Shown: positions 24,961-33,807, counted from the first letter of the stretch. The stretch is DNA of 60,632 nt from Candidatus Gastranaerophilales bacterium (GCA_944327225.1 CALVGZ010000012.1:1-60632); one strand, 5' to 3'. Program-made: numbers and translations. Notes: generated by a model from the sequence alone, not told the origin.

Positions 24961-25158
24961 ATGAAACTTCAAGAAATAAAAGAAAAGACAATCGAAGAAT
25001 TAAAGGATATAATTCTTGAATCAAAAAAAGAATTATTCACTTTAAGAATGGGACACAACAAATTGAAACAATTGGAAAACACAGCTTCTATTAAAAACAA
25101 AAAAAGAGAGATTGCTCGTTTAAAAACTGTTTTAAGACAAAAAGAATTAAATGCGTAA
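24961..25158 (+). CDS. rpmC: Ribosomal protein L29 (uL29)
   Basis: 65 residues, two long helices: EIKEKTIEELKDIILESKKELFTLRMGHNKLKQLENTASI is typical of uL29. Starts 7 nt after rplP, ribosome site TAGGTG overlapping the rplP stop. Confidence 0.93.
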   Translation: MKLQEIKEKTIEELKDIILESKKELFTLRMGHNKLKQLENTASIKNKKREIARLKTVLRQKELNA

Positions 25159-25170
25159 AGGGATAACAAA

Positions 25171-25416
25171 ATGCCTAAAAAAATTAAACAAGGAACAGTC
25201 GTAAGTGACAAAATGGAAAAAGCAATCGTAGTTGAGGTTGCTGAACATAAAGCTCACAAAAAATATAAAAAAACAATGACTTTCACAAAAAACTTCAAAG
25301 CTCGTGATGAGCAAAATCAATGTCATATAGGTGACGTAGTTACAATCGTTGAATCTAAACCTCTATCTGGTTCTATCAGATGGACTTTAGATAAAGTTGT
25401 AAGCGTTGCTAAGTAG
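25171..25416 (+). CDS. rpsQ: Ribosomal protein S17 (uS17)
   Basis: 81 residues, OB fold. KQGTVVSDKMEKAIVVEV, HKKYKKTMTFTKNFKARDE and CHIGDVVTIVESKPLSGSIRW fit uS17. Slightly compact, no extension. AAAGGGAT upstream. Confidence 0.95.
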   Translation: MPKKIKQGTVVSDKMEKAIVVEVAEHKAHKKYKKTMTFTKNFKARDEQNQCHIGDVVTIVESKPLSGSIRWTLDKVVSVAK

Positions 25417-25437
25417 CTAAAGAAAAGGTAACGAAAA

Positions 25438-25806
25438 ATGATACAACAAGAAACCAGATTACAAGTTGCTGATAACACAGGTGCTAAGGAACTTCTTTGT
25501 ATACGTGTTATGGGTTCAAGTAATAAAAAATATGCAAGTGTTGGCGACGTCATTGTTGCCACCGTTAAAGATGCAACTCCAAATATGACCGTAAAAAAAT
25601 CTGATGTTGTTTCCGCTGTAGTAGTTAGGACCAAAGCTGACATAAAACGCAATGATGGTTCGGTTATTCGTTTCGATGATAACGCTGCGGTAATAATTTC
25701 TAAAGATGGAGCTCCAAGAGGAACTCGTGTATTTGGACCAGTTGCAAGAGAACTCAGAGAAAAGAATTTTATGAAAATTATTTCTCTGGCTCCGGAAGTA
25801 ATATAA
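25438..25806 (+). CDS. rplN: Ribosomal protein L14 (uL14)
   Basis: 122 residues, the standard length. [26 protein letters not shown], then [31 protein letters not shown] and [10 protein letters not shown] at the C-terminus. The RsfS silencing-factor surface is conserved. Confidence 0.97.
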   Translation: MIQQETRLQVADNTGAKELLCIRVMGSSNKKYASVGDVIVATVKDATPNMTVKKSDVVSAVVVRTKADIKRNDGSVIRFDDNAAVIISKDGAPRGTRVFGPVARELREKNFMKIISLAPEVI

Positions 25807-25829
25807 AACAAATAGGAATGAAGGAAAAA

Positions 25830-26180
25830 ATGGCTAAAAATACTAAATCTTTGGCAAATAAAAAACTTCACACAAAAGTAGGCGACAGAGTCATTGTTGT
25901 TTCCGGTAAAGATAAAGGGAAACAAGGTAACGTTAAAGAAGTTGACCTCATGGAAGGTACTGTCTTAGTTGATGGTGTGAACGTTGTAACAAAAGCACAA
26001 AAAGCAAATCCTATGGCAGGAATTCAGGGTGGACTAAACAAAATCGCACGTCCAATTGATGCTTCAAAAGTCATGATTTGCTGTCCGTCATGCGAAAAAG
26101 CCACAAGAGTTAAAAAAGAAGTAAGAGACGGCAAAAAAGTACGCATTTGTGCTAAATGCGGTGAAGTAATCGATGTATAG
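25830..26180 (+). CDS. rplX: Ribosomal protein L24 (uL24)
   Basis: 116 residues from ATG 25830, chosen because GAAGGA stands 5 nt before it; an in-frame ATG at 25818 would add MKEK. KOW motif KVGDRVIVVSGKDKGKQGNVKEV is followed by a C-terminal ribbon with two CxxC pairs (CPSC and CAKC) that can bind zinc. Confidence 0.94.
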   Translation: MAKNTKSLANKKLHTKVGDRVIVVSGKDKGKQGNVKEVDLMEGTVLVDGVNVVTKAQKANPMAGIQGGLNKIARPIDASKVMICCPSCEKATRVKKEVRDGKKVRICAKCGEVIDV

Positions 26181-26199
26181 ACCACAAACACGTGGGGCA

Positions 26200-26239
26200 T
26201 TGAAATTCGACAGGTATTAAAATTAATACAGAATTTCAA
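26200..26239 (+). other. Nested hairpin between rplX and rplE
   Basis: TTGAAATT (26200-26207) pairs with AATTTCAA (26232-26239), enclosing GTATT/AATAC. It sits in an 83-bp gap inside the operon with no ORF. It is a possible regulatory or processing structure ahead of L5. Confidence 0.45.
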
Positions 26240-26263
26240 AGGCTAAGAAAAAGGAAAAACAAA

Positions 26264-26821
26264 ATGTCTGAAAAACATACAGGTAATTTAAAAGACCATT
26301 ATGTAAATGATGTAAGAGCAAAGTTAAAAGAAGAATTTTCATATTCTAATGATATGCAAATACCAAAAATGGTTAAAATTGTTCTTAATATGGGAGTAGG
26401 TGAAGCTTCACACAACTCAAAACTTGCAGAAAACATTGTAAATCAGTTAACAAAAATTGCAGGTCAAAAGGCTTTATCGACAAAAGCAAAAAAATCAATC
26501 GCTTCATACAAACTAAGAGAAGGAATGCCTGTTGGAGCAATGGTTACTCTCAGAGGCGACAGAATGTATGACTTCTTTCAAAAATTAGTTTGCGTTGTAC
26601 TTCCACGTATTCGTGACTTCAGAGGTGTTAGCCCAAAAAGCTTTGATGGCAGAGGAAACTATACCTTTGGTTTAAAAGAGCAATCTTTATTCCCTGAAAT
26701 CCACTATGAAGAAGTTGATATCGTAAAAGGTATGAACGTTTCAATAATTACAACAGCAAGAACAGATGAAGAAGCAAGAGCATTATTAAAATACTTAGGT
26801 ATGCCCTTTAAACAAAAATAA
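26264..26821 (+). CDS. rplE: Ribosomal protein L5 (uL5)
   Basis: 185 residues. [42 protein letters not shown] and [27 protein letters not shown] are diagnostic of uL5, which contacts 5S rRNA. AAGGA precedes the ATG by 8 nt. Confidence 0.97.
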   Translation: MSEKHTGNLKDHYVNDVRAKLKEEFSYSNDMQIPKMVKIVLNMGVGEASHNSKLAENIVNQLTKIAGQKALSTKAKKSIASYKLREGMPVGAMVTLRGDRMYDFFQKLVCVVLPRIRDFRGVSPKSFDGRGNYTFGLKEQSLFPEIHYEEVDIVKGMNVSIITTARTDEEARALLKYLGMPFKQK

Positions 26822-26841
26822 CAAAAAGGAGATAAATATAA

Positions 26842-27048
26842 ATGGCTAAGAAAGCAATGATTAATAAAGAACAAAGAAGAGAAGCTTTGGCTGCTAAGGG
26901 CAAATACCCCAAGGTCAGACTTCATAATCGTTGTTCAATCTGCGGGAGACCCCATGGTTTTCACCGTGATTTCGGAATTTGCAGAATTTGTCTGAGAAAA
27001 ATGGCACATCAAGGCTTGTTACCCGGTGTTACAAAAGCATCTTGGTAA
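26842..27048 (+). CDS. rpsN: Ribosomal protein S14, zinc-binding type (uS14)
   Basis: 68 residues, the short form. It contains [21 protein letters not shown], two CxxC pairs forming the zinc ribbon of C-plus S14, and ends [16 protein letters not shown] as usual. The N-terminus is a few residues longer than the 61-residue type Z protein. Followed by a terminator. Confidence 0.95.
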   Translation: MAKKAMINKEQRREALAAKGKYPKVRLHNRCSICGRPHGFHRDFGICRICLRKMAHQGLLPGVTKASW

Positions 27049-27064
27049 TATAGTAAAAATAATT

Positions 27065-27094
27065 AAACACTCCGAAATCGGAGTGTTTTTTGCT
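27065..27094 (+). terminator. Intrinsic terminator inside the spc cluster
   Basis: AAACACTCCG/CGGAGTGTTT with loop AAAT, followed by TTT. It lies between rpsN and rpsH, which are normally co-transcribed without a stop. Confidence 0.85.
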
Positions 27095-27119
27095 ACTTTT
27101 AACATAAATTAATAAATAT

Positions 27120-27148
27120 TTGCAAAAAAAATATGTTTAAAATAAGAT
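27120..27148 (+). promoter_or_regulatory. Promoter of the rpsH-rplF-rplR unit
   Basis: TTGCAA (27120-27125), 17-nt spacer, TAAGAT (27143-27148), 58 nt before rpsH and just after the terminator. Confidence 0.6.
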
Positions 27149-27205
27149 AAAAAAGCTAATACTAAACTACAAGGCTTGTGTCCTTGCAAGTAGAAAGGAA
27201 AACAA

Positions 27206-27601
27206 ATGACAATCAATGATCCAATTGCAGACGCTTTAACGCGTATTAGAAATGCAAACATGGTAAAGCACGAAAATGTTTCAATGCCGCACTCAAATTT
27301 AAAAGAACAATTAATTAAGGTTCTTCAAAAAGAAGGTTATGTTGATTCTTACACCGTTGAAGAAAAAGACAACTTCAAATTCATCAATGTGACTTTAAAA
27401 TACAACAATAATCAATCCGTCATCACGGGCTTACAAAGAATTTCAAAACCCGGTCTAAGAGTGTATTCAAAAGCCAAAAACATGCCAAGAGTATTTGACG
27501 GTATGGGCATTGCAGTTATTTCAACCTCAAAAGGTCTAATGACAGAAAAAGAAGCTCGCACGAACAAACTCGGCGGTGAAGTTCTTTGTTACGTATGGTA
27601 G
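27206..27601 (+). CDS. rpsH: Ribosomal protein S8 (uS8)
   Basis: 131 residues. NDPIADALTRIRNANM opens it, and KPGLRVYSKAKNMPRVFDGMGIAVISTSKGLMTEKEAR with a CYVW ending matches uS8. AAAGGA lies upstream. It now heads its own transcription unit. Confidence 0.97.
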   Translation: MTINDPIADALTRIRNANMVKHENVSMPHSNLKEQLIKVLQKEGYVDSYTVEEKDNFKFINVTLKYNNNQSVITGLQRISKPGLRVYSKAKNMPRVFDGMGIAVISTSKGLMTEKEARTNKLGGEVLCYVW

Positions 27602-27617
27602 TACAAATAAGGGTTAA

Positions 27618-27633
27618 ATCGTTTTAAAACGAT
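27618..27633. repeat. 16-bp perfect palindrome between rpsH and rplF
   Basis: ATCGTTTTAAAACGAT is self-complementary. As RNA it is a short hairpin; as DNA a possible protein site. No T-run follows. Confidence 0.4.
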
Positions 27634-27673
27634 GCGTTCCCGCTTAAATAAAGAAAGCAAAAGGAGAAAAAAT

Positions 27674-28213
27674 ATGTCAAGAATCGGTAAATTACCAATT
27701 TCAATACCTGACGGTGTTGAAGTAAAGGTTGCGGAAAATAAACTTACCGCAAAAGGCCCAAAGGGCGAAGAATCGGTTACATTACCTGATGAAATAGAAG
27801 TAAAAATTGAAGGAAAAGAAGTAATAGTAAATCGCAAAGCGGACGACAGAAAATCAAGAAGTCTTCACGGGCTATTTAGAACTCTTGTTTCAAATGCCAT
27901 AACAGGCGTTAAAACACCGTTCGAAAAAAAACTTGAAATTGTTGGCGTAGGTTATCGTGCTGCAATGCAAGGAAGTGCAATTAACCTTTCATTAGGTTAC
28001 TCACATCCTGTTATTGTTGAACCGCCAAAAGGTATTACCATTACTGTTGAAGCAAATACAAAAATTACTGTTTCAGGTTCAAATAAACAAATGGTAGGTG
28101 ACATAGCGGCTTTAATTCGCTCTAAACGTCCTCCTGAAGTATATAAAGGAAAGGGCGTAAAATATGAAGGCGAATACATAGCACGTAAAGCCGGAAAAGC
28201 CGGTAAAAAATAA
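27674..28213 (+). CDS. rplF: Ribosomal protein L6 (uL6)
   Basis: 179 residues from ATG 27674 (MSRIGKLPISIPDGV), with AAGGAG 7 nt upstream; an in-frame ATG at 27632 would add 14 odd residues. Both L6 repeats are present, with LEIVGVGYRA and RSKRPPEVYKGKGVKYEGE. Its stop codon is also the first three bases of the tandem repeat array. Confidence 0.96.
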   Translation: MSRIGKLPISIPDGVEVKVAENKLTAKGPKGEESVTLPDEIEVKIEGKEVIVNRKADDRKSRSLHGLFRTLVSNAITGVKTPFEKKLEIVGVGYRAAMQGSAINLSLGYSHPVIVEPPKGITITVEANTKITVSGSNKQMVGDIAALIRSKRPPEVYKGKGVKYEGEYIARKAGKAGKK

Positions 28214-28339
28214 CACAAAAGTGCGATAACGAGCTTTTGAAAAAAGCGAGTTAAGCACAAAGATTGCGACGTAGGATAATTGAGCAAACGAACGACAGCG
28301 AAAGCGAAAGTTGGTTTTGCGAAATAACCACAGGAGCAA
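28211..28339 (+). repeat. 129-bp tandem repeat, unit 1
   Basis: The unit begins at the rplF stop codon with TAACACAAAAGTGCG and ends CACAGGAGCAA. It differs from unit 2 at two adjacent bases only (28312-28313). It contains a hairpin at 28227-28253: TAAC, GA, GCTTTT, loop GAA, AAAAGC, GA, GTTA, with tandem G-A mismatches in the stem. It is richer in GC than its surroundings and has no open frame on the plus strand. Confidence 0.95.
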
Positions 28340-28468
28340 TAACACAAAAGTGCGATAACGAGCTTTTGAAAAAAGCGAGTTAAGCACAAAGATTGCGACG
28401 TAGGATAATTGAGCAAACGAACGACAGCGAAAGCGAAAGTGAGTTTTGCGAAATAACCACAGGAGCAA
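28340..28468 (+). repeat. 129-bp tandem repeat, unit 2
   Basis: The second full unit matches 127 of 129 bases in unit 1. The same tandem-GA hairpin lies at 28356-28382. Confidence 0.95.
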
Positions 28469-28524
28469 TAACACAAAAGTGCGATAACGAGCTTTTGAAA
28501 AAAGCGAGTTAAGCCACAAAGATT
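28469..28524 (+). repeat. 129-bp tandem repeat, partial unit 3
   Basis: The third copy follows the unit for about 43 bases, has one inserted C, then 9 more matching bases, and breaks off. The tandem-GA hairpin (28485-28511) is kept whole. Confidence 0.9.
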
Positions 28525-28619
28525 ATTTCAAAATCAATATAAATTTACAAAAAGAGAACATTGCCAATATAAACCGCCCGAAACGTAAGTAGGAAACGGT
28601 TTTGGTGAAAGGAAAGAAA

Positions 28620-28982
28620 ATGATTAAACAAGTAAACAAAAAAGAACAAACAAGAAAAAGACACCAAAGAGTACGTCTTAAAATTTCAGGTGATGCACAA
28701 TGGCCGCGTTTAGCAGTGTATCGTTCAACGAAACATATATATGCTCAAATCATTGATGATGTTAAAGGTGTAACACTTGTTTCGTCATCCTCTAAGGTTA
28801 AAGAATTAAATCTTAAGCATGGCGGAAACGTTGAATCAGCTAAAGTTGTAGGTGCAGATATTGCAAAGAAAGCACTTGCAAAAGGAATTGAAGGCGTAGT
28901 GTTTGACAGAGGCGGATTCTTGTTTCATGGAAGAGTGGCAGCTCTTGCTGACGCAGCCAGAGAGGCCGGATTACAATTCTAA
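28620..28982 (+). CDS. rplR: Ribosomal protein L18 (uL18)
   Basis: 120 residues from ATG 28620, after GAAAGGAAAG; a GTG at 28602 is in frame but gives an unlikely extension. [32 protein letters not shown] and [24 protein letters not shown] identify uL18, a 5S rRNA binder. Preceded by the repeat array and an AAACCG/CGGTTT hairpin at 28571-28602. It is the last ribosomal gene; S5, L30, L15 and SecY do not follow. Confidence 0.96.
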   Translation: MIKQVNKKEQTRKRHQRVRLKISGDAQWPRLAVYRSTKHIYAQIIDDVKGVTLVSSSSKVKELNLKHGGNVESAKVVGADIAKKALAKGIEGVVFDRGGFLFHGRVAALADAAREAGLQF

Positions 28983-28997
28983 ATAAAAAAATAAGGG

Positions 28998-29024
28998 AAA
29001 ACCTCAGAATTAACTGAGGTTTTT
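28998..29024 (+). terminator. Terminator after rplR
   Basis: AAAACCTCAG/CTGAGGTTTT with loop AATTAA, followed by further T. It ends the ribosomal cluster. Confidence 0.85.
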
Positions 29025-29100
29025 CATTATAACAAATTTAAAATAATAATTGATAAACCAATTTGTTATTGTTATCATTTATAAAAAATAAGGGAAAAAA

Positions 29101-29739
29101 ATGACAATAATAAGATGGATTAATACAATAATAGAAGATATTAACACAATAAAAGAAAAAGATGCTGCAGCAAAAAGCGTAATAGAAGTTATACTTTTAT
29201 ATCAAGGATTCCATGTTTTACTAGCTCACAGAATAGCACATAAACTTTTATCTTGGAAAATACCATTTATTCCAAGGTTAATTTCTCAAATTGCAAGATT
29301 TTTAACAGGAATTGAAATTCATCCTGGAGCAAGAATTGGCAAAAGATTTTTTATAGACCATGGTATGGGTGTTGTAATAGGAGAGACAACAATAATTGGA
29401 GACGATGTATTAATATACCAAGGAGTAACTCTTGGTGGAACAGGAAAGGAACATGGAAAAAGACACCCCACACTTGGAAACTTCGTAACAGTAGGAGCCG
29501 GAGCGAAAGTGCTTGGCAACATAACTGTAGGCGATTATTCATCCATAGGAGCAGGTTCGGTTGTAATAGATAATGTGCCGGAACACTGCACAGTGGTGGG
29601 AATTCCCGGAAGAATAGTAAAACAAAAAAAATATATTCAAGGACAACTCCAACATAATCGAATACCTGACCCGATTTCTTGCGAACTTAATCGCCTAAAA
29701 TATGAATTAATAGAATTAAAAGAAAAAATCAATAAATAA
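29101..29739 (+). CDS. cysE: Serine O-acetyltransferase
   Basis: 212 residues. A helical N-terminal domain ends in [13 protein letters not shown], followed by left-handed beta-helix hexapeptide repeats: [53 protein letters not shown] and SSIGAGSVV. The catalytic His/Asp of the DHGMG region is present. It makes O-acetylserine for cysteine synthesis. It is of the short EpsC/SrpH-like length rather than the ~270-residue enterobacterial form. No cysK is adjacent. Confidence 0.93.
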   Translation: MTIIRWINTIIEDINTIKEKDAAAKSVIEVILLYQGFHVLLAHRIAHKLLSWKIPFIPRLISQIARFLTGIEIHPGARIGKRFFIDHGMGVVIGETTIIGDDVLIYQGVTLGGTGKEHGKRHPTLGNFVTVGAGAKVLGNITVGDYSSIGAGSVVIDNVPEHCTVVGIPGRIVKQKKYIQGQLQHNRIPDPISCELNRLKYELIELKEKINK

Positions 29740-29800
29740 ACGCAAAAAATTTTTTTTACAAGTTTTGTATAGCCAACATAAATAAGCTTGGAGTATTAAA

Positions 29801-30661
29801 ATGATTAACACAAATTATTCAAATCCAAAGAGTAAACTTAAAAAAGTTATACTTTTAACATCTGCAGTTGCTGCTACCGGCACAATTTTATACCTTATAA
29901 AAAACAAAGGATTAAAAAAAGATGTTTTTGAAAAAAGCAAAAATGCAATAAGCTCTCAAATACAACAAGTACCAAAAAAAGAAACTGTTCTTTCAGAAAT
30001 TAGACAAATTCAAACAACAACGCCAATTAAAAAACATTATTATTTTGAAAACGGTAAAGCATACAATGCCAATGGAACACTATTTTCAGGAATAATAACA
30101 GAAAAAACAAAATCAAACACCTTTGAAATTGCATACAAGGACGGTTTACCGCAAACATCCACAAAAAACGGTAATCTGTTTAAAAAATGGAGTTATGGAC
30201 AGACAAACGAAATAGAACCTGCAATAAGAATAAATATAGAAGAATTTGATGAAAATCAAAATATTGTTAAAAAAACTTATCACTACATAAAAGACAGTCT
30301 AAGAAGATTAATAAAAGCCGACTATAGGGAAAAAACGCTTGATGCAACAGACTTTTCAAAAGAAGGTCATATAACAAGAAAAACCAGTTACTTCCCCAAT
30401 ATTCAACCCGACTCAACATTTCTAAATGAAGAAATAGATATACAAACAGAATTCGATAAAGCAGGCAGAGAAATAAGAAGCATTGAATTTCATCCGTTTA
30501 ATAAATGCGATATAACTGAACACGGAGAAACGATAACAGGTTTATATTCTAACTATAGCATAAATTACGACAAATCAGATTCACTAGTTGATATTGAAAT
30601 ACCAATAGAACGAAATCCAATTATAAAAATTAAAAACTTAATAAGCAGAATTAAAAAATAA
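29801..30661 (+). CDS. Orphan membrane-anchored protein with repeat-like beta region
   Basis: This 286-residue protein has one membrane helix (about 16-34) after a short Lys-rich N-terminus. The ectodomain has turn-rich stretches such as YYFENGKAYNANGTLFSGII and FEIAYKDGLPQTS that resemble MORN-variant repeats. I do not recognise a family. GGAG precedes the ATG. It is monocistronic between cysE and the convergent efflux genes. Confidence 0.6.
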   Translation: MINTNYSNPKSKLKKVILLTSAVAATGTILYLIKNKGLKKDVFEKSKNAISSQIQQVPKKETVLSEIRQIQTTTPIKKHYYFENGKAYNANGTLFSGIITEKTKSNTFEIAYKDGLPQTSTKNGNLFKKWSYGQTNEIEPAIRINIEEFDENQNIVKKTYHYIKDSLRRLIKADYREKTLDATDFSKEGHITRKTSYFPNIQPDSTFLNEEIDIQTEFDKAGREIRSIEFHPFNKCDITEHGETITGLYSNYSINYDKSDSLVDIEIPIERNPIIKIKNLISRIKK

Positions 30662-30663
30662 TT

Positions 30664-32199
30664 TTATTCAACTTTATTCTTTAATAAAAAACATAATGGA
30701 ATAAAAATCAAACAAATAAGAGAGAATATTGCAAACACATCAACATAACTCATTAATTTTGCTTGTGCAAGAAGATTGTGGTACAATATCCCATTTGCTT
30801 TTTTGAGTGCAACAGCTTGAGGTAAAAAATTTGATAATTTAGCCGAAAGTGACGCCAATCTCGATATAAAAGGCTGGTTTAAGACGCTTAAATTACCTAT
30901 CAAATAATTTTGATGAACTTGCGAAAAGGCAATTATCAATGCATTGGTTATTGAAATTGTAAAAGCAGTTACAACACACTTTGATAAAGAATGAAGTCCT
31001 GCAGCGACAGCCAGTTTTTCTTTTTGAACAGTAGCAAGTGCCAATTTAGTAATCGGAATAAATGCAAACATAATACCTGCACCAAGAATGATATTAGGCA
31101 AGGCAAAATAAGCAAAAGAAACCTGCAAATTTAACTGAGTAAAACTGAATGTACTTACTAAAAGAAGCACATATCCGATACCTGCTATAATACGATTGTC
31201 AATGAACTCACACAATTTTGAAACTACAACCATAAAAATTACACAGGAAACTGCACGAAAAGCCAAACTTAATCCCGCAAGCTCAGCATTATATCCCATT
31301 AAACTCTGTACAAAACCGGGCAATACTGATAAAGTCATATAAGCCAACATATTGACACCCGAACCCAAAATGGTTCCAAGACAAAAATTCCAATCTTTAA
31401 ATATTCTAAAATCTGTTATAGCATTTTTATATTCCAATTCCCAAACTATAAAAAAGACCATAGCACAAACGGAAAAACCGCTTAGCCAACAAATCCACGT
31501 ACAATCAAACCAACCATATTGAGCACCTTTATCTAAAACTGTCTGCATGGGCAAAAGCCACAATATCAACGCACTAAATCCGACGACGTCAAAACCCCCT
31601 ACTTTCTGCCTTAAAGAAGAATTCATAACATTACAATGAATCATAACAACAGACATTATAACAACCGGAATATTTATAATAAATATCCACTCCCAACACA
31701 AATGTTCAACCAAAAAACCACCCACAGCAGGTCCTATTATGGCCGATACCATCACTCCAATACCAAAAATCCCCATAGCGGTTGCCTGAAGCCTTTTTGG
31801 AAAAATCTGCATTAAAATAGCTTGACTTAAAGGCATAAAAGGACCGCCACCAATACCTTGAATAATTCTTCCGACGATTAAAATATTTAAAGAAGGTGCA
31901 AGAAAACAAATAACCGAACCAACTGCAAATATTATACTTATTACTTTTAATAAATCTCTTCTGGAAAATTTATTTTCAAGCCAACCGGTGATAGGAAGCA
32001 TAAAAGCATGGGCTATCATGTAGCTTGTTATAACCCAATTTGCTTCGTCTCGAGTTGAGCCAAACTGCCCTGCGATATATGGAATTGCTACATTTACCGA
32101 AGATGAAGCAAGCATTGAAAAAACAGTCGGCAACATTACCGATATAGTAACCAACCATAAAGGAATATTTAATTTTTCATACAATGTTTTTGTTTGCAT
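30664..32199 (-). CDS. DHA2-family MFS drug efflux transporter (EmrB-like)
   Basis: 511 residues with about 14 membrane helices. The first-helix region MLPTVFSMLASSSVNVAIPYIAG, motif A-like GWLENKFSRRDLL and motif C-like GPAVGGFLVEH are those of the DHA2 (EmrB/QacA) group. It pumps drugs across the inner membrane and works with the HlyD-type protein encoded just upstream and the TolC-type channel encoded divergently. Confidence 0.9.
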   Translation of the reverse strand: MQTKTLYEKLNIPLWLVTISVMLPTVFSMLASSSVNVAIPYIAGQFGSTRDEANWVITSYMIAHAFMLPITGWLENKFSRRDLLKVISIIFAVGSVICFLAPSLNILIVGRIIQGIGGGPFMPLSQAILMQIFPKRLQATAMGIFGIGVMVSAIIGPAVGGFLVEHLCWEWIFIINIPVVIMSVVMIHCNVMNSSLRQKVGGFDVVGFSALILWLLPMQTVLDKGAQYGWFDCTWICWLSGFSVCAMVFFIVWELEYKNAITDFRIFKDWNFCLGTILGSGVNMLAYMTLSVLPGFVQSLMGYNAELAGLSLAFRAVSCVIFMVVVSKLCEFIDNRIIAGIGYVLLLVSTFSFTQLNLQVSFAYFALPNIILGAGIMFAFIPITKLALATVQKEKLAVAAGLHSLSKCVVTAFTISITNALIIAFSQVHQNYLIGNLSVLNQPFISRLASLSAKLSNFLPQAVALKKANGILYHNLLAQAKLMSYVDVFAIFSLICLIFIPLCFLLKNKVE

Positions 32200-32225
32200 T
32201 TGTTGTTAATCTTCGAATTTTAAAG

Positions 32226-33299
32226 TTATCTGACTTTAACCTTAGGCACAACACTCATTCCGGGTACAATATTATACTCTGAAATATCATCGGTAAATAA
32301 TATTTTAACAGGAACTCTTTGAACGACTTTTACATAAGATCCAACAGCATTTTCGGGAGGAAACAAACTCGCCTTGGCACCTGAAGCCCTCTGAATACTG
32401 TCCACTATGCCATTAAACTTTTTATTTTTATAAGTATCAATCTTTATTGTTACTTTTTGACCTTTTTTCATATTAGTTAGTTGAGTTTCCTTAAAATTAG
32501 CTATAATATAGCAATCCTTAGGAACAATGGTCATAATAGGATGAGCTATTTGAACATAATTTCCAAGCTCTACGGTTTTATTAGTCACTGTTCCGTCAAC
32601 AGGAGAAATAATTGTAGTATAAGAAAGATTCAATTTTGCCTGATCTACGTCTGCAATAAGCTTTTTAACCTCTGCTGTTTGAGAAGCCTTTTTGGATATC
32701 GTTGATTTTAAAGCACTGTCTGTAGCTCTTAAACCATCCTGTGCAGCCTTAAATTGGGCCCTTGCAACATCAAGATTTTTAATAGCATTATCCAAGTCCT
32801 GTTTAGTCACTGCACCATCCTTGTAAGCATTTTTATATCTTATATAATCACTATTTGCATATTCCAATTTTGATTTAGCACTTTCAATGGTATTTTTATT
32901 TTGATTTGTCATAGCAGACATTTTATCTATATCAGTAGTAGAAACTTTTAATTCTGCCTTTGCTTTTTCAAGTTTTGCTTCCGCATTTTTCAATGCAATT
33001 TCATAATCACGTGTATCAATTTGTGCCAATATCTCGCCTTTTTTAACGGAAACATTATCATCAACATTTAATTCAATAATTTCCCCTGAAACCTTAGGCG
33101 ACAAATAAACCATATGAGCCTCAACAAAAGCATCGTCAGTAGATTGATAAAAAGACGAATAAATCATAGAAAATATACCAAACACAACAAAAATTACAGC
33201 AGTTATAACAGGCACTATAACTCTTTTTTTCTGGTAACTTTTCCTTTTTGCTTTTACTTTTTCTCTTGCAGCCGAATAATATTTTGATGCTTTATTCAT
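32226..33299 (-). CDS. HlyD/EmrA-family periplasmic adaptor
   Basis: 357 residues with a cytosolic basic N-terminus, one membrane helix (about 28-50) and FYQSTDDAFVEAHMVYLSPKVSGEIIELNVDDN, which is EmrA-like. A lipoyl half-motif, a long coiled-coil hairpin (about 100-215) and a beta-barrel ending in IVPGMSVVPKVKV follow. It bridges the EmrB-like pump to the outer membrane channel. Lies 26 nt before the pump gene. Confidence 0.92.
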   Translation of the reverse strand: MNKASKYYSAAREKVKAKRKSYQKKRVIVPVITAVIFVVFGIFSMIYSSFYQSTDDAFVEAHMVYLSPKVSGEIIELNVDDNVSVKKGEILAQIDTRDYEIALKNAEAKLEKAKAELKVSTTDIDKMSAMTNQNKNTIESAKSKLEYANSDYIRYKNAYKDGAVTKQDLDNAIKNLDVARAQFKAAQDGLRATDSALKSTISKKASQTAEVKKLIADVDQAKLNLSYTTIISPVDGTVTNKTVELGNYVQIAHPIMTIVPKDCYIIANFKETQLTNMKKGQKVTIKIDTYKNKKFNGIVDSIQRASGAKASLFPPENAVGSYVKVVQRVPVKILFTDDISEYNIVPGMSVVPKVKVR

Positions 33300-33313
33300 A
33301 TTCTTTTTCCTTT

Positions 33314-33778
33314 TTAAATTTTTAATTTTGTATTTTCAGATATATTATCTTTTATCTTATTTAATGTTTCAAGACATTTTTTTAACTCGTCATAATCGAT
33401 ATTATGCAAATAACTTTTTCTTATCTCAGATATTACAGGATAAATTTTATTCCTTATTTCAACACCCTTTCTTGTGACAGAAATCCTATATATTTGTCTC
33501 CCGTTTGAATCAGAGATTTTTTCAACCAACCCTTTTTTTTCTAAAATTCCAATCAAACGAGCAATATTTGCCCTGTCTTTACCTAACAATATACCTAATT
33601 GTCTTTGATACAAATCTTTTGATTCATCATTATCGAACAAAGCATCTAATATAATGAATTGTTCTGGAGTAATTTCAAACTTATTTTTTTTAAAAGATCT
33701 TAAAGTAATTACTTTAATTAACGTAGCACAAGAAACAATACTATTTGAAATAGAAGTCCTTTTTAATTGATTCAACAT
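33314..33778 (-). CDS. MarR-family transcriptional regulator
   Basis: 154 residues with a winged helix: LGILLGKDRANIARLIGILEKKGLVEKISDSNGRQIYRISVTRKG is the DNA-reading helix and wing. It starts beside a perfect 30-bp palindrome and probably represses both its own efflux operon and the divergent TolC-type gene, releasing on ligand binding. Only 14 nt separate it from the adaptor gene. Confidence 0.9.
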   Translation of the reverse strand: MLNQLKRTSISNSIVSCATLIKVITLRSFKKNKFEITPEQFIILDALFDNDESKDLYQRQLGILLGKDRANIARLIGILEKKGLVEKISDSNGRQIYRISVTRKGVEIRNKIYPVISEIRKSYLHNIDYDELKKCLETLNKIKDNISENTKLKI

Positions 33779-33807
33779 AATTATATCAAAAAATCCTTTA
33801 CTTTTAT

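Noticed and set aside
25323-25925. 200-residue minus-strand frame
   Set aside because: Antisense to rpsQ, rplN and rplX, which are certain.
27997-28519. Two long minus-strand frames with repeated peptide blocks
   Set aside because: They are only the 129-bp tandem repeats read in antisense frames, running back into rplF; no ribosome site. The peptide repeats follow from the period of 129 being a multiple of three.
28211-28524. CRISPR-like array
   Set aside because: The copies are adjacent with no spacers and the unit is 129 bp; no cas genes.
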